DNA of 27,671 nucleotides, from positions 1 to 27,671 of the forward strand of contig JAJYPA010000055.1 of the NCBI GenBank assembly GCA_021795795.1. Reading direction: 5' to 3'. The position numbers were made by a program, and so were the translations under genes. Positions within the stretch are counted from its first letter, which is position 1. Each line of letters opens with the position of its first letter. Origin of the DNA: Pseudomonadota bacterium (GTDB lineage Bacteria; Pseudomonadota; Gammaproteobacteria; Halothiobacillales; Halothiobacillaceae). This document shows, piece after piece, positions 1-9,263 of the stretch. The notes beneath the pieces were generated by a model that had not been told where the DNA came from, searched no databases, and saw only the letters and a list, made by a program, of their open reading frames with translations.

Positions 1-2
1 GG

Positions 3-662
3 TTCCTGGCGATCTATCTGATGGTCTGCGACAAAGGTGGTTTGTCGGCCCTGCGATTGTCCAAGCAAATCGGGGTATCCTGGATTACCGCGCACCGGAT
101 GCTGCGCAAGATGCGTCATGCCATGGCAGATCGGGACAGCATCTATCGTCTGGGCGGCCTTGTGGAGCTGGACGACGCTTTTGTAGGAGGACGGCGATCC
201 GGAGGGAAGAGTGGCCGAGGTGCGGAAGGGAAAACACCGATTCTGGTAGCCGTCGAAAGCCGTGACAAGAAGGCCGGTTTCATCGCCATGGAAACGACCC
301 CTTCGGTATCCGCCGAGAATATCCGACAGTTCGCCAAGCGCCACCTGTTTCCCCGACAACCGACTCGCACCGATGGTCTGGTGGCTTTGCGCGTTCTGGG
401 AGAGACCCAGCAACATGAAGGCCGTGTGACTCCGGCGGAGCAAGTGGACGAATGGCTCCCCTGGGTGCATATCGCCATCGGTAATCTCAAGGCCTACCTG
501 CTGGGTACTTTCCATGGAGTCACCGGTAAATACCTGCAGGAGTACCTAGATGAATTCGTCTATCGCTTCAACCGGCGCTTTTGGGAGCCAGAGCTTCCAC
601 TGCGTCTGCTCAATGCGTGTATGGACCATACGCCTGTCCAATTAGCGGCTGAAAAAGGTTAA
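3..662 (+). CDS. IS1595-family (ISXO2-like) transposase, 5' end outside window
   Basis: The reading frame is open from the first bases of the window, so the first ATG at 21 is probably internal and the N-terminal part lies upstream. It should catalyse cut-and-paste movement of an insertion sequence. The visible part starts with an HTH-like stretch (LSKQIGVSWITAHRML), followed by the first catalytic acidic motif (LVELDDAFVGG) typical of the ISXO2-like domain. A second aspartate lies in TRTDGL, and the family's C-terminal block follows (LPWVHIAIGNLKAYLLGTFH, then LQEYLDEFVYRFNRRF). These motifs are intact and the stop at 660-662 looks natural. I could not identify the terminal inverted repeat downstream. 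It faces the 3' end of the relaxase gene, so the IS may mark a rearrangement point. Family assignment is confident; activity cannot be judged without the 5' end. Confidence 0.85.
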   Translation, partial: FLAIYLMVCDKGGLSALRLSKQIGVSWITAHRMLRKMRHAMADRDSIYRLGGLVELDDAFVGGRRSGGKSGRGAEGKTPILVAVESRDKKAGFIAMETTPSVSAENIRQFAKRHLFPRQPTRTDGLVALRVLGETQQHEGRVTPAEQVDEWLPWVHIAIGNLKAYLLGTFHGVTGKYLQEYLDEFVYRFNRRFWEPELPLRLLNACMDHTPVQLAAEKG

Positions 663-780
663 GAGGCATGTTATTCAATAATGAAATTGCCGGGGTGATC
701 CGGCAGTGGTTCGTCGGGCACCAGCGGTGTGGGAGCGGTTGAGTCCGGTTTTACGTTCCACTGCCCCCGCAACCCAAGTA

Positions 781-3510
781 TCACGAAGCGGCGCGTCCCC
801 GGTGCGGCAGGGGTGCCGGAGCCGGCCCTGCCGCACCTGTTTCGGGCTCAGGCTTGTCGGTTACCGCATAGTCCAGGCTGGTATCCTTTTGCTGCGACCG
901 GCTCATGGCCTGAATGATCTTTTTGATCGCATCAAAACCCTGCACCTCCGGCTCCAGGCCCAGTTCCGCCAGATCGTTTTCGATGTCCGGGCGGGCAAAG
1001 ACCACGGCGGTGGTGTGCCGCATGCGGGACAGATCCACGTAGGTCTTTTCGCGGCTCTCCATGCTGCCGTCGGCGAAAACCACGACGTGATCGGCGGTGG
1101 TGCCCTGATTGCGGTGGGTGGTGCCGGCGTAAGCATATTCGAGCTGCGCATAGCCCGCCCCCGGCGAGATTTGCCGCTCCGTCCGGCCCTCCGGGACGGG
1201 CTGCCCGGGAATGATGGTAATCTCGCTGCCGTCGTTCTTGCGGATGGTGATCTCCGGGCCATGAAAGCCCTCGCCGAACGCGGTGACGGTCCCCGCCTCG
1301 TTGTTGAGTATCCCGGCATGGTTGCGGTTGGCCCGAAACACCAGACGCTCGCCCAGGGCGATCTCGCGCTGACCGAGGCTCTTACCCTGGCGGTCGCGCA
1401 CGGTGATGGTGACGGCTGGGCGGTCATCGAGCAGGCCCCGGCTCTTCAACGCGCTGCGGGCGAGTGCATTGAGGGTTTCTGTGGCGGCATTGGTGGCCGC
1501 CAGCAGCAACGCCTCCTGTGGCCGTCCGGCATCGTAGAGATTCGCCCATCGCCCGACAGCCATGGCCGCCGCCTCCTGCCAGCCGTCGGCGATTGCTATG
1601 AGACCATGGCGATCGAGGATTGCCAGCGCCTTTGCCGCATCGCCCTGACGGGTGAGCGCCACGACTTTCTTCATGTCCTCCGCTTTATCGCCCCGCTGTC
1701 TTACGTTTTCTTTCAGGTAGGCCACGGCATCCGGGCCTATTTTTTGGAGCGCCCGGAATGCCCCGCCGGCGTCGATGGCCTGGAGCTGGGCGATATCGCC
1801 GACCAGGACCAGCTTGGCGCCGGATGCCCGCACCTGGGCGAGGAGTTCCTGCATCATGCGGGAACCGACCATGCCGGCCTCGTCGATGACGATCACGTCC
1901 CTGGCGTTCAAGGTGCGCGTAGGCGGGATCTGTTCCCCGGTAACCGGATCATCGCCCGGCTTCAGGGAAAGGAGGAGGGCCGCCAGGGACTGGCTGTCGA
2001 TATTGGCGCCATGGAAAAGGCCATGCGCCGCTTTTTTGGCGATGGCGGCGCCGTGCACCCGAAATCCCGCAGCCTCCCAGGCCCGCCGCGCGGCGTCGAG
2101 CATGGTGGTCTTGCCGGCGCCGGCGTGGCCCTGGATCATCTGCAGGGCGCCGATCCGGTGGGTGATATGCCAGATGGCCCGGCGCTGTTCCTCCGAGAGA
2201 GAGAAGCCTTTTTGCCGCGCTTCCAGGTCAGCCTCCTCGATCGCGCGCCGCACCGTGGCGCCATCCACCAGGTGCCAGTCCACGGCGGTCAATGCCTGGG
2301 CATCGGTGACCATCCGCCGCTCGATGGCCTGCATCTCCCGGGTCGTAAAACGGGCCGGTCCGGGGGCTTGCAGGGGAACGATCTCGGCATCCCGCCGGAG
2401 CTGCGCCACTTCGGCACGGATCTCGTCATAGCCCATGCCGCAGGTCTGTGCCGCGACGGCCACCCGGTGCCAGATGTGCCGCTCTTCAAAGGTCGAATCA
2501 TGGGCGGTGAGATCCCGCAATACCGCAACTCGGTCATAGGAAGCGGCGAGCAGGCCTTGGCGCAAGGTCTGTACGGTTTCCGCACTCAGGCCATAATGGG
2601 CGGCACGCTCCCGCCAGTCGGCGGCGAGGATGGCCCGGTTGATCACTTCCTTGCGTCGGCGCGTATCGAGGGTGGCCAAAGCGGCGGCTTCGGCGTTGTC
2701 GCGGCCGCGCGCCAACAGCAGTTTCTCGATCTGCTGGCGGCGCCGGGAAAATTCCCGTTCCGCATCCTCGGAAACCCCCAGGATCCGGAAGCTCTCCCCA
2801 TCTTGTTCGATGCCGAAGCCCATCTCCTGGAGCCGTTGTGCGAGGACGGCCCGGTAGAGGGCGCCCAGGGCCATTTTGTGACGGTAGATCTCCCAGGATT
2901 CGATGGCGCCCCAGGTCCCGTCCAGCCGTTGCGCCAGGTTCATGAGCAGGGCGTGGGAGTGGATCTGCGGATCCTGCTCCCGGCTGCTGGCATGGCGATA
3001 GACGCCGGCGATCAGATGCGCGCGTTCGCGTTCCTCACCGGCGTGGCCACGGCGGGCGACCGGCAGATGTGTCTCGATATGTCGCAATGCCTGTGCGACG
3101 GCCGCATCATGGGCGGTGGCGATGGCCTCCCGGAGATTCCGATCGGCCACCGACCAGACGACAGACACGCTTTTGGGTGCGGAAAAAGTCAGGTCATAGC
3201 CGTAGCGGCGCTGCGGGCCGGCCTTGTCCACCAGCGCCCGACCATCATCGGGATGAAGGCCCTGCAGAAGGCGGGTCATGGTTTTGCGTTCCACGGCTTG
3301 GCCAGCCAGGCCAATGGCGTCCGCGCCAGCCCCGACCCAGATGCTGGGCGTGCCGCCGTTGCTCTGGCTGTAGTAGTCCTCGATGGCGCCGGTGCCGGTC
3401 CCCGGACGGTTCTGCTGCTCGGGGCGCTGGTCCGGCTGTTCGTCGGGGTAGTCCGCGACCTGGGCGACGTGCTCGGCGGTGGTGCCTTTTTTGGCGTGGA
3501 TGGAGAGCAT
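781..3510 (-). CDS. MobF-type conjugative relaxase-helicase (TraI/TrwC/TraA-like)
   Basis: This 909-aa protein should nick the transfer origin of a conjugative element, stay attached to the 5' end and unwind the strand. The frame opens further upstream, but I chose the ATG at 3510. Its product begins MLSIHAKKG, as TrwC/TraI relaxases do, and AGGGA lies just upstream. The relaxase domain shows a tandem tyrosine (Y46-Y47) and the three-histidine metal site (H173 with H184 and H186, in DPQIHSH). The helicase part has Walker A GHAGAGKT (about 461-468), Walker B VIVIDEAGM (about 539) and a C-terminal UvrD-like block (THRNQGTTADHV). At about 900 aa it is shorter than F TraI and close to compact plasmid/ICE relaxases. 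No coupling protein, T4SS gene or recognisable oriT is visible nearby, so it looks cut off from its transfer region. The family call is secure; whether it is still functional in transfer is unknown. Confidence 0.93.
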   Translation of the reverse strand: MLSIHAKKGTTAEHVAQVADYPDEQPDQRPEQQNRPGTGTGAIEDYYSQSNGGTPSIWVGAGADAIGLAGQAVERKTMTRLLQGLHPDDGRALVDKAGPQRRYGYDLTFSAPKSVSVVWSVADRNLREAIATAHDAAVAQALRHIETHLPVARRGHAGEERERAHLIAGVYRHASSREQDPQIHSHALLMNLAQRLDGTWGAIESWEIYRHKMALGALYRAVLAQRLQEMGFGIEQDGESFRILGVSEDAEREFSRRRQQIEKLLLARGRDNAEAAALATLDTRRRKEVINRAILAADWRERAAHYGLSAETVQTLRQGLLAASYDRVAVLRDLTAHDSTFEERHIWHRVAVAAQTCGMGYDEIRAEVAQLRRDAEIVPLQAPGPARFTTREMQAIERRMVTDAQALTAVDWHLVDGATVRRAIEEADLEARQKGFSLSEEQRRAIWHITHRIGALQMIQGHAGAGKTTMLDAARRAWEAAGFRVHGAAIAKKAAHGLFHGANIDSQSLAALLLSLKPGDDPVTGEQIPPTRTLNARDVIVIDEAGMVGSRMMQELLAQVRASGAKLVLVGDIAQLQAIDAGGAFRALQKIGPDAVAYLKENVRQRGDKAEDMKKVVALTRQGDAAKALAILDRHGLIAIADGWQEAAAMAVGRWANLYDAGRPQEALLLAATNAATETLNALARSALKSRGLLDDRPAVTITVRDRQGKSLGQREIALGERLVFRANRNHAGILNNEAGTVTAFGEGFHGPEITIRKNDGSEITIIPGQPVPEGRTERQISPGAGYAQLEYAYAGTTHRNQGTTADHVVVFADGSMESREKTYVDLSRMRHTTAVVFARPDIENDLAELGLEPEVQGFDAIKKIIQAMSRSQQKDTSLDYAVTDKPEPETGAAGPAPAPLPHRGRAAS

Positions 3511-3650
3511 GATAATCCCTGAAAGCCACTCTAATACATGGGTTATAGGGTGGGGACGAGGATGCTGACGAAATCCACAGGTCCAGGGAAACAAAGAACG
3601 GATCGTCCGGGTCGTGCCCAAACACATTGCAGCTATTTGACTATGGTTCG

Positions 3651-3670
3651 AATTATAACGAAATATAATT
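3651..3670. promoter_or_regulatory. AT-rich inverted repeat upstream of the relaxase and small ORF
   Basis: Perfect 7-bp arms, AATTATA and TATAATT, flank a 6-base spacer. The site lies between the relaxase start (3510, leftward) and the small ORF (3751, rightward). The right arm contains a consensus-like -10 (TATAAT), but the nearest TTGACT (3637-3642) is 21 bases upstream, which is too far for a normal sigma-70 promoter. It may be an operator or part of a divergent promoter; this is inference from symmetry and position only. Confidence 0.35.
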
Positions 3671-3750
3671 AGAGCTTGCGGATAGCAATGATTGGTGATT
3701 TACTAGAAAATCGTTAGGCCATGGTGTTTAATTTCAGAGGAGTTTTCCAA

Positions 3751-3942
3751 ATGAAAAGCAACAATTTTAGCAGCTTTGAAAAGCATATTGCATTGCAAGG
3801 CATAACTCATCTTGGCACACTTGTTTTGTTCAACTCAAACGCTGACGCAAAAAAGATGCATCAGAAATATGGGTGGCAAATCCATGCCGCAATTTTTGCG
3901 GTGATGGTTTTGGCATACTATTTCTTAGTAGTACAAAAGTAG
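3751..3942 (+). CDS. Small hypothetical membrane protein (63 aa)
   Basis: I do not recognise this protein. The ORF is open from an ATG at 3721, but I chose the ATG at 3751 because AGAGGAG lies at a suitable distance upstream. The product has a charged, Asn/Lys-rich N-terminus and a hydrophobic C-terminal stretch (about residues 46-61, IHAAIFAVMVLAYYFLVV) that could be one membrane-spanning helix. Its composition is clearly more AT-rich than the neighbouring GC-rich genes, which suggests a separate origin. A good hairpin terminator follows 25 bases after the stop, supporting a real single-gene transcript. No function can be inferred. Confidence 0.5.
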   Translation: MKSNNFSSFEKHIALQGITHLGTLVLFNSNADAKKMHQKYGWQIHAAIFAVMVLAYYFLVVQK

Positions 3943-3966
3943 CATGGTTTTAACCCATCTAATTTT

Positions 3967-3991
3967 GGCTGCCAATTACTGGCAGCCTTTT
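3967..3991. terminator. Rho-independent terminator, probably bidirectional
   Basis: A perfect 7-bp stem GGCTGCC/GGCAGCC with a 7-base loop is followed by TTTT and preceded by AATTTT. It closes the small ORF on the plus strand. It could also stop minus-strand transcription leaving the Rad50-like gene that ends at 4113. Confidence 0.75.
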
Positions 3992-4112
3992 CGGTCTACT
4001 CATCGCCTCAATGCTCACCCTTGTCAGGCGTACTGAATCGTTCGGCCACTCCCCGCTGTTGGGCTGATTCCCGACCAGCATCTTATTATTCGGAGGAGGT
4101 CCTTTCTGCTGA

Positions 4113-7100
4113 TCAGCCACTGGCTGCGCCCAGATCGTGCCGCCGCCAGGTGCCGGGCCGGAGCACGGACGTGGCAAGCTCGCAAAGATGCCCATGGTGC
4201 GTAAAGAACAGCACCTGGGTCTGTTGGGCCAGATCGGCCAATACCGACAATGTGGCCGATGCACGTGCATCGTCGAACTGAACAAGCAGGTCGTCGATGA
4301 CCAGCGGAATGACTTCCCGCTGTTTAAGATGTTCTTCGATTGCAGCAACGCGTAGCGACAAGAAAAGCTGATCTCGTGCCCCTTGGCTCATGCCGGCGAC
4401 GCCAACGCGGGTAGCATCGGGCCGTTGGCCAAGCAGAACCTGCTTGTCGTCCTCGTAGTCGGTTATCAGGCCGCTGAAACTTCCCAGAGTGATCCTCGCG
4501 AAAATTTCCCCGGCGCGCTGGAGTACTGGTCCTTGGTGTCGCTCGCGGTAGGCTTGTACGACGCGCGACACGATAACCTCGGCGAGTCGGGTGCGGGCAT
4601 AAGTACGTGCATGCCGGGCGATGCGAGCAATTAGTTCTTCCGCCTCCTGCTGTGCCTGTGCCGCCGCATCGCTGCCGTCGATTGCGTCGAACTCACGGTT
4701 CGCTTCGAGTAAATGGGCATGGGCGGTTTCTACTTCCGCTTCATGATCTCTGGCTGTTGCTTCGATCTCGGTCAGCCGTGCCGCCGTGGCCGAGATGTCA
4801 TATCCTTCGACTTCAGTCAGAACTTCCGCGAGCGGTTTGGCAGCGCTGCGTACCAATTGGTCACCAATCTCGTCAATCCGGCCGGAAAGCAGTTGCTTGC
4901 GTGCGGAGTTCGCCTCGACCAGCGGCAACTCGTCTTGCGACTGCACCCCGGCGCGGCGAACCAGTTCCGCCAAGCGCTCGCGTTGCGATGATGCTGCGAG
5001 TTGGGCCTGCTGAATCCGGGTCGTCTCGCGTTCGATATCCACATCAGTCTGTTTGCGCAAGCGATCCGCTTCCCGGGCGATGGCCAGTTCATCATAGAGC
5101 ATGGACACCAGATGATCCGCGTCCTTGTCGGAGACCGATTCGCCAACCTCGCCTGCAAGTGCGGACAATGCCTCCTCAAAGCTGGAACGCTTGCCCCGTT
5201 CCAACTCGGCTTCACGGGTAAGCTCATCGAGTGCGTCCAGCGCGCTGGCGAGTGCATCGAACTCATCGATATGGGCGTGCGCCTCCGCCGGCAATGACCC
5301 GGTAGGCAGGCGCAATGCGGTCACTGTTTCGTCCCACTGGCTCTGCCAGAGATTCATCTTCTCGGTCGACCGTGCTTGCTGAGAAATGGTGTCAGCCAGA
5401 TCAAGCTCTTGCTGGGTGATTTGCCCGACCAGGGCGGCACGTGCAGTGGCTGCCTGTCGCGCAGCGTCGACCGCCGCCTTGGCACGGGCGAGCGCGGCAG
5501 TCAGCAATTCACCGTCGGCCAAGCCGGGGAGCCCGCAAGCCGTCAGTGCCTCACTCAGGCCGGTACGCGTTGTCGCCAGCAAGTCGGCGACCTCCTGTCG
5601 CGCCTGGCGCTGCGCGCCCAGTTGCGTATAGCGCTCGACCCAGTTGGCGTGCTTCTGACACCATTCAACTGCTGCGGCCGGCGTCAGATCCAACTGGCCC
5701 AAAGACTGAGCGACAGCGCCCCAACGGATGTCGAGTTGGGCAAGTTCCGCGCTTAGTGCATCGCGTCGAGCGGACAGCGTGCTGCGCGTCTTCTGCATGT
5801 CAGCGATACGCTGGCGGGTGGTTTCGTAATTGGCCGCGCGTCCAGCGTCAGCGTGCAGGATGTCGGCCAGACGGTCGGCTTCGCGCACGGCGCCTTCGTA
5901 GGCAGCAGGTAAGGATAGTCCAGAAGCAAAGGCGGCGGACAGCCGGTCAGGATCTTCCGCTCGCTCGATGTATTCTTGGCGAACCAGCCTCCAGCCCTCG
6001 TCGCGATGTACCCGGGCTGCTTGCACTTGCTCGTGGGTGGCGATCTCACCGGCTGCCGCCAAGCCGCGCAGCTCGCGCTCCCGGTCGTCGATATCGCGCT
6101 CCAGCTCGTCATCCTTGGTCTGCAGTGTACGCAGAGCCTCGTCCATGCGCCGATAGTCTGCCTCGAATTCGTGGAGGGTGGTCGACAGCGGTACGCGGAG
6201 GGCCGCGAGTTCGTCGAGAGTACCGTTCCAGAGGACGGAGGCGTCGCGCATGAGGGCCGCCTCAATGGTGGCAATTTCTCTATCCAGTTTGGACTGCTGT
6301 CCTGCCAGGTCACCCTGGGCGGCCGCCTCTTCACGAGCGGCTTCCAGGACATCGAGGGGCGCAGGCTCCGGATGGGTAGATAAATCGCCGCGCAACTTGT
6401 CGAGGGTATCCGCAACCTTGATGGCGCGCTCCTCCAACTGTTCATTCTTGGCGTTCAGGGTAGCGTACTGCTCCCCGAGCGCCTGCACGCGGGCGGTCAG
6501 CGTAGGTGGCGGAATCAGCGTGCGAGCCTGTTCGGCTGTCATGCCCTGCGCCAGTTCTGGCGCAATCGCGGTCAAATCGATAGCGATGATTCTTCTTGCG
6601 GCATCGACGTCTTTCTCGATGCGTGGCAAACGTTCTATCGCCCCGCGCCAATCCTTAGCGGCGTGATGCAGCCGCTCGATCGTGGTCGCATTGGCGATCA
6701 GCGCTTCGCGCACCACTAACGACGATCGCTTCTGATGCAGCCGTTCCAATTCTGCCGCCGCCTCGCGTTGCGCGTCAACGGCGGTGCGCAGTCGCTCTTC
6801 CGCCTCAATTCGATGCTGCGCAGCCTCCTGCGGAAGCAGAGGGACGTGTTCAAGCGCACCCAACTCCGTTAGCTTTGCCGCTCTCTCTGCTGCCAAGGGC
6901 AGGTTGGCGGCGATTCGAGACAATAGCCGCTGTTCATTTCTTAATGCCGTTAATCCGTCACGCAGCGCAGCGTACTTTGCTTCGGCCTGACGCCTGGCCC
7001 GGTCGGCTTGTTCCCACGCATGGGTGCTGACCTTCGTATCCCGTGCCAGCTTGCGCTTTTCTTCAAGCTCCTTGATGGCGACGTGGATCACGCTGGTACT

Positions 7101-7652
7101 GGCGCGAGGCCGAAAAAGGGCCGAAGCTTCACTATCCAGGTGGCCCAGCAGTTGCTGCAAGCTGGCCATGCCGGCAGCGGCCTCGAACAGGCTTTGGCCA
7201 ATTTCCCCTTTACCCGCCAGCAGGGCTTCGCTGCCCCGGGTCAAGCCTTCCATATCCAGGCCGAACAGGGAACGGTAGAGTCCTTCGTCCAAACCTCCGA
7301 GCAGCCGAGAAAGCGCGTCTTCCGGCAGCGGTTGATCGGTCAGTTCCGCGCCGGTTTCTTCATCCAGCGCAAACAGCGTCTGCTTGCGGGCCTTGCGACG
7401 CATGACGGACAGCCGCGACCCTTGGTCGGTGACCAAGGTCGCGCCAACGCGCAATTGGGGGTGCGGATGCAGGAAATTGTCTGCGGTGCGGTCGTCGATA
7501 CCGAACAACAGGCCAGTCAGCGCCCGCAAGGTGGTGGACTTACCGGCCTCGTTTGGGCCGTAGATCACGTGGAAATTCGCGCCGTCACTGAAGTTGAGGC
7601 GTCGCTCTGAAAACGCGCCATAGGCCTTGAGGTAGAGACGCGCGATCTTCAC
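4113..7652 (-). CDS. Rad50/SbcC-like AAA ATPase, YhaN type
   Basis: This 1179-aa protein is the SMC-like ATPase partner of the metallophosphoesterase encoded just upstream. Such pairs form Mre11-Rad50 (SbcCD, YhaO-YhaN) complexes that process DNA ends and hairpins. The N-terminus starts MKIARLYLKAYGAF, as in YhaN-type proteins, with Walker A GPNEAGKST at residues 32-40. The middle is a long run of heptad-like, Ala/Glu/Arg/Leu-rich coiled coil. Near the C-terminus lie an ABC signature-like GMSQGARDQLFLSLR, a Walker B (IPLVIDDLLVQFDD) and an H-loop (FFTHHGH). The start codon is GTG, overlapping the TGA of the upstream gene by 4 bp (GTGA), which indicates translational coupling. I do not see a clear CxxC zinc hook in the coiled coil. 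It may serve DNA repair, or defence given its surroundings. Confidence 0.88.
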   Translation of the reverse strand: MKIARLYLKAYGAFSERRLNFSDGANFHVIYGPNEAGKSTTLRALTGLLFGIDDRTADNFLHPHPQLRVGATLVTDQGSRLSVMRRKARKQTLFALDEETGAELTDQPLPEDALSRLLGGLDEGLYRSLFGLDMEGLTRGSEALLAGKGEIGQSLFEAAAGMASLQQLLGHLDSEASALFRPRASTSVIHVAIKELEEKRKLARDTKVSTHAWEQADRARRQAEAKYAALRDGLTALRNEQRLLSRIAANLPLAAERAAKLTELGALEHVPLLPQEAAQHRIEAEERLRTAVDAQREAAAELERLHQKRSSLVVREALIANATTIERLHHAAKDWRGAIERLPRIEKDVDAARRIIAIDLTAIAPELAQGMTAEQARTLIPPPTLTARVQALGEQYATLNAKNEQLEERAIKVADTLDKLRGDLSTHPEPAPLDVLEAAREEAAAQGDLAGQQSKLDREIATIEAALMRDASVLWNGTLDELAALRVPLSTTLHEFEADYRRMDEALRTLQTKDDELERDIDDRERELRGLAAAGEIATHEQVQAARVHRDEGWRLVRQEYIERAEDPDRLSAAFASGLSLPAAYEGAVREADRLADILHADAGRAANYETTRQRIADMQKTRSTLSARRDALSAELAQLDIRWGAVAQSLGQLDLTPAAAVEWCQKHANWVERYTQLGAQRQARQEVADLLATTRTGLSEALTACGLPGLADGELLTAALARAKAAVDAARQAATARAALVGQITQQELDLADTISQQARSTEKMNLWQSQWDETVTALRLPTGSLPAEAHAHIDEFDALASALDALDELTREAELERGKRSSFEEALSALAGEVGESVSDKDADHLVSMLYDELAIAREADRLRKQTDVDIERETTRIQQAQLAASSQRERLAELVRRAGVQSQDELPLVEANSARKQLLSGRIDEIGDQLVRSAAKPLAEVLTEVEGYDISATAARLTEIEATARDHEAEVETAHAHLLEANREFDAIDGSDAAAQAQQEAEELIARIARHARTYARTRLAEVIVSRVVQAYRERHQGPVLQRAGEIFARITLGSFSGLITDYEDDKQVLLGQRPDATRVGVAGMSQGARDQLFLSLRVAAIEEHLKQREVIPLVIDDLLVQFDDARASATLSVLADLAQQTQVLFFTHHGHLCELATSVLRPGTWRRHDLGAASG

Positions 7653-8914
7653 GAGGTCGTCCCTTCACCGGACAGACGCGCAATCAGTTCCCCCTCGACC
7701 TCGCTCAGGAGCTCGGCGAGCACGTCGGGGGCGTCCAAAAGCAGGGCATGTGGCCCTTCCCTGAGTTCCACCGGCAGCTTTTGTTGCAGGTCCCGGATTG
7801 CCTCCTCAGCCGCTACGCCCCGCGCCGCATCATCGGCCGCCAAGCCACGCAGTTCGCGAACCAGCAGGCCCAGCGGATCGTCACGCTCGGCGATGCGGTC
7901 GAGATCCAACTGGGGGCGTGTCGTCAGTTCGACTTTCTCAATCCAGACTTGCGCATTCGATGCCTCGATGGCCGCGCTGCGCAGTTGCTGCTCCACCGTC
8001 TCCGGCTGGATTGCGAGCATGCGGTGCAACGGCCCGCTCCCGGAAATCTGGACCCTGATTGCTAGTGTTCGGCCTTCTACTTGGGCGAGTCGACCGCGAA
8101 TTCCTACTGTAGCGGCATCCAGGAGGGCATCCAGGTCGGGCAGTGCGGCGATGTCGAGCGACAGGGTTTCCCAGCGCATGACATCCAACGTAATGGCTTG
8201 ATGCTCCAGCACCGTACCATTCTCGACCGATAATAGAGAGCAGCCTTTAGCGCCGGATTCGCGGATGTGTCTTCCTTGCGTATTACCTGGATAAACCACC
8301 CACGGCTCGCGCGAAACTATTTCCGCCGCATGGACGTGTCCCAGCGCCCAGTAGTCGTAGCCCTTGCCCTGGAGGACGGATAAGGTCGTGGGGGCATAGT
8401 TGTCGTGTCCGGGGCGACCGTTCAGGGACGTATGGAGCAGACCGATGTTGAAACAGTCCGGAATAGGGACCGGATAGGCAGAAGCAAGATCATCCAACAC
8501 GGCAGGCGTGACAAAACTCTGCCCGTGTACGGCGACGCCAATCTGGTCGAGAATGACGGTCTCGGGCTTTGCATCGGCAAGCAGATGCACGTTGCGCGGT
8601 AGGCGCAGGGACTTGGTGAGCTTGCTTGCCGCGTCGTGATTACCGCGCACAATGGCAACCGGGATACCTTCTTCGGCAAGTTGCGTTACCCCTTTGACGA
8701 AGAAAAGTCCCGTATTGTGGTCTGGCCAGTCACCATCGTAGAGGTCACCGCCAATTACGACGAGGTCAACGCGCTCGCGCAAGGCAGTGGCGATCAAGTT
8801 TTCGAAGGCGCGACGGGTGGCACCGCGAACATCATCGACTGGCGCACCCTCATACCGGTCGAGGCCGCGCAAGGGGCTATCGAGGTGCAGGTCAGCGGTG
8901 TGTAGAAAGCGCAT
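7649..8914 (-). CDS. Mre11/SbcD-like metallophosphoesterase (YhaO type DNA exonuclease)
   Basis: This 421-aa protein carries the calcineurin-like phosphoesterase motifs of the Mre11/SbcD family in order: DLHLD with D8 and H10, GGDLYDG around 55-61, GNHD at 91-94, then an LLHTSL histidine and the GHVH motif. About 170 residues follow as a capping or ATPase-binding region. It should be the manganese-dependent nuclease subunit working with the Rad50-like protein encoded by the next, 4-bp overlapping gene. The ATG at 8914 is the only reasonable start; the region before it has no strong Shine-Dalgarno sequence. It is transcribed away from the HTH/helicase operon starting at 9031, so the two transcription units share a 116-bp divergent promoter region. 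That layout is compatible with joint regulation and one functional system. Confidence 0.9.
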   Translation of the reverse strand: MRFLHTADLHLDSPLRGLDRYEGAPVDDVRGATRRAFENLIATALRERVDLVVIGGDLYDGDWPDHNTGLFFVKGVTQLAEEGIPVAIVRGNHDAASKLTKSLRLPRNVHLLADAKPETVILDQIGVAVHGQSFVTPAVLDDLASAYPVPIPDCFNIGLLHTSLNGRPGHDNYAPTTLSVLQGKGYDYWALGHVHAAEIVSREPWVVYPGNTQGRHIRESGAKGCSLLSVENGTVLEHQAITLDVMRWETLSLDIAALPDLDALLDAATVGIRGRLAQVEGRTLAIRVQISGSGPLHRMLAIQPETVEQQLRSAAIEASNAQVWIEKVELTTRPQLDLDRIAERDDPLGLLVRELRGLAADDAARGVAAEEAIRDLQQKLPVELREGPHALLLDAPDVLAELLSEVEGELIARLSGEGTTS

Positions 8915-8971
8915 TTTGTTGTTGATCGCCCCGGCAGAGATGTAAAGGAATCACAGCATTCGATGATTGTA

Positions 8972-9000
8972 TTGTCATCTTGAAAAATTTGCACTATCTT
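8972..9000 (+). promoter_or_regulatory. Candidate sigma-70 promoter of the rightward R-M-like operon
   Basis: TTGTCA (8972-8977) and TATCTT (8995-9000) are separated by 17 bases. They lie about 30 bases before the ATG of the HTH gene at 9031, in the space between two divergent genes. A minus-strand -10-like TACAAT (8971-8966) lies back to back with it, but its -35 is poor. Confidence 0.5.
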
Positions 9001-9030
9001 GTCGTGGTTTGACGATCCACGGTAGAACCT

Positions 9031-9261
9031 ATGCCGAAAAGCCCCCACGAAGGCGAAATCCTCACCATCAAGCAGGTCGCTGAATACCTGAAGATCACCG
9101 AACGGACGATCTACCGGTTGGCTGCTGTCAAGAAGATCCCGGCCTTCAAGGTGGGCGGGACGTGGCGGTTCTCGCGCGCGGACATCGACCGTTGGATTGC
9201 GCAGCAGTCATCTGTAGATCAGGGGGACCGCAGCCCTGACTCATCGAAAGGTGGTCGCTGA
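9031..9261 (+). CDS. Small helix-turn-helix (excisionase/MerR-like) DNA-binding protein
   Basis: This 76-aa protein is almost entirely one winged-HTH of the 'helix_turn_helix, excisionase family' type. The typical core runs LTIKQVAEYLKITERTIYRL, then the wing (KIPAFKVGGTWRFSRADIDRWI). It ends in a short polar tail. It is the first gene of the rightward operon, 2 bp before the helicase start. It is therefore more likely a regulator of the operon, or a DNA-specificity subunit of the system, than a phage excisionase; no integrase gene is present in the window. Confidence 0.85.
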   Translation: MPKSPHEGEILTIKQVAEYLKITERTIYRLAAVKKIPAFKVGGTWRFSRADIDRWIAQQSSVDQGDRSPDSSKGGR

Positions 9262-9263
9262 CC

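Noticed and set aside
706..3522. A 938-codon open frame on the plus strand, almost fully opposite the relaxase gene
   Set aside because: Its translation has no recognisable domain and low-complexity composition, and it mirrors the minus-strand gene that carries all relaxase and helicase motifs. It is an antisense shadow caused by GC-rich codons.
9031..9261. The HTH gene as a phage or ICE excisionase
   Set aside because: The fold matches excisionase-family HTH proteins, but no integrase is nearby and the gene is 2 bp from the helicase in a defence operon, so a regulator or subunit role is more likely.
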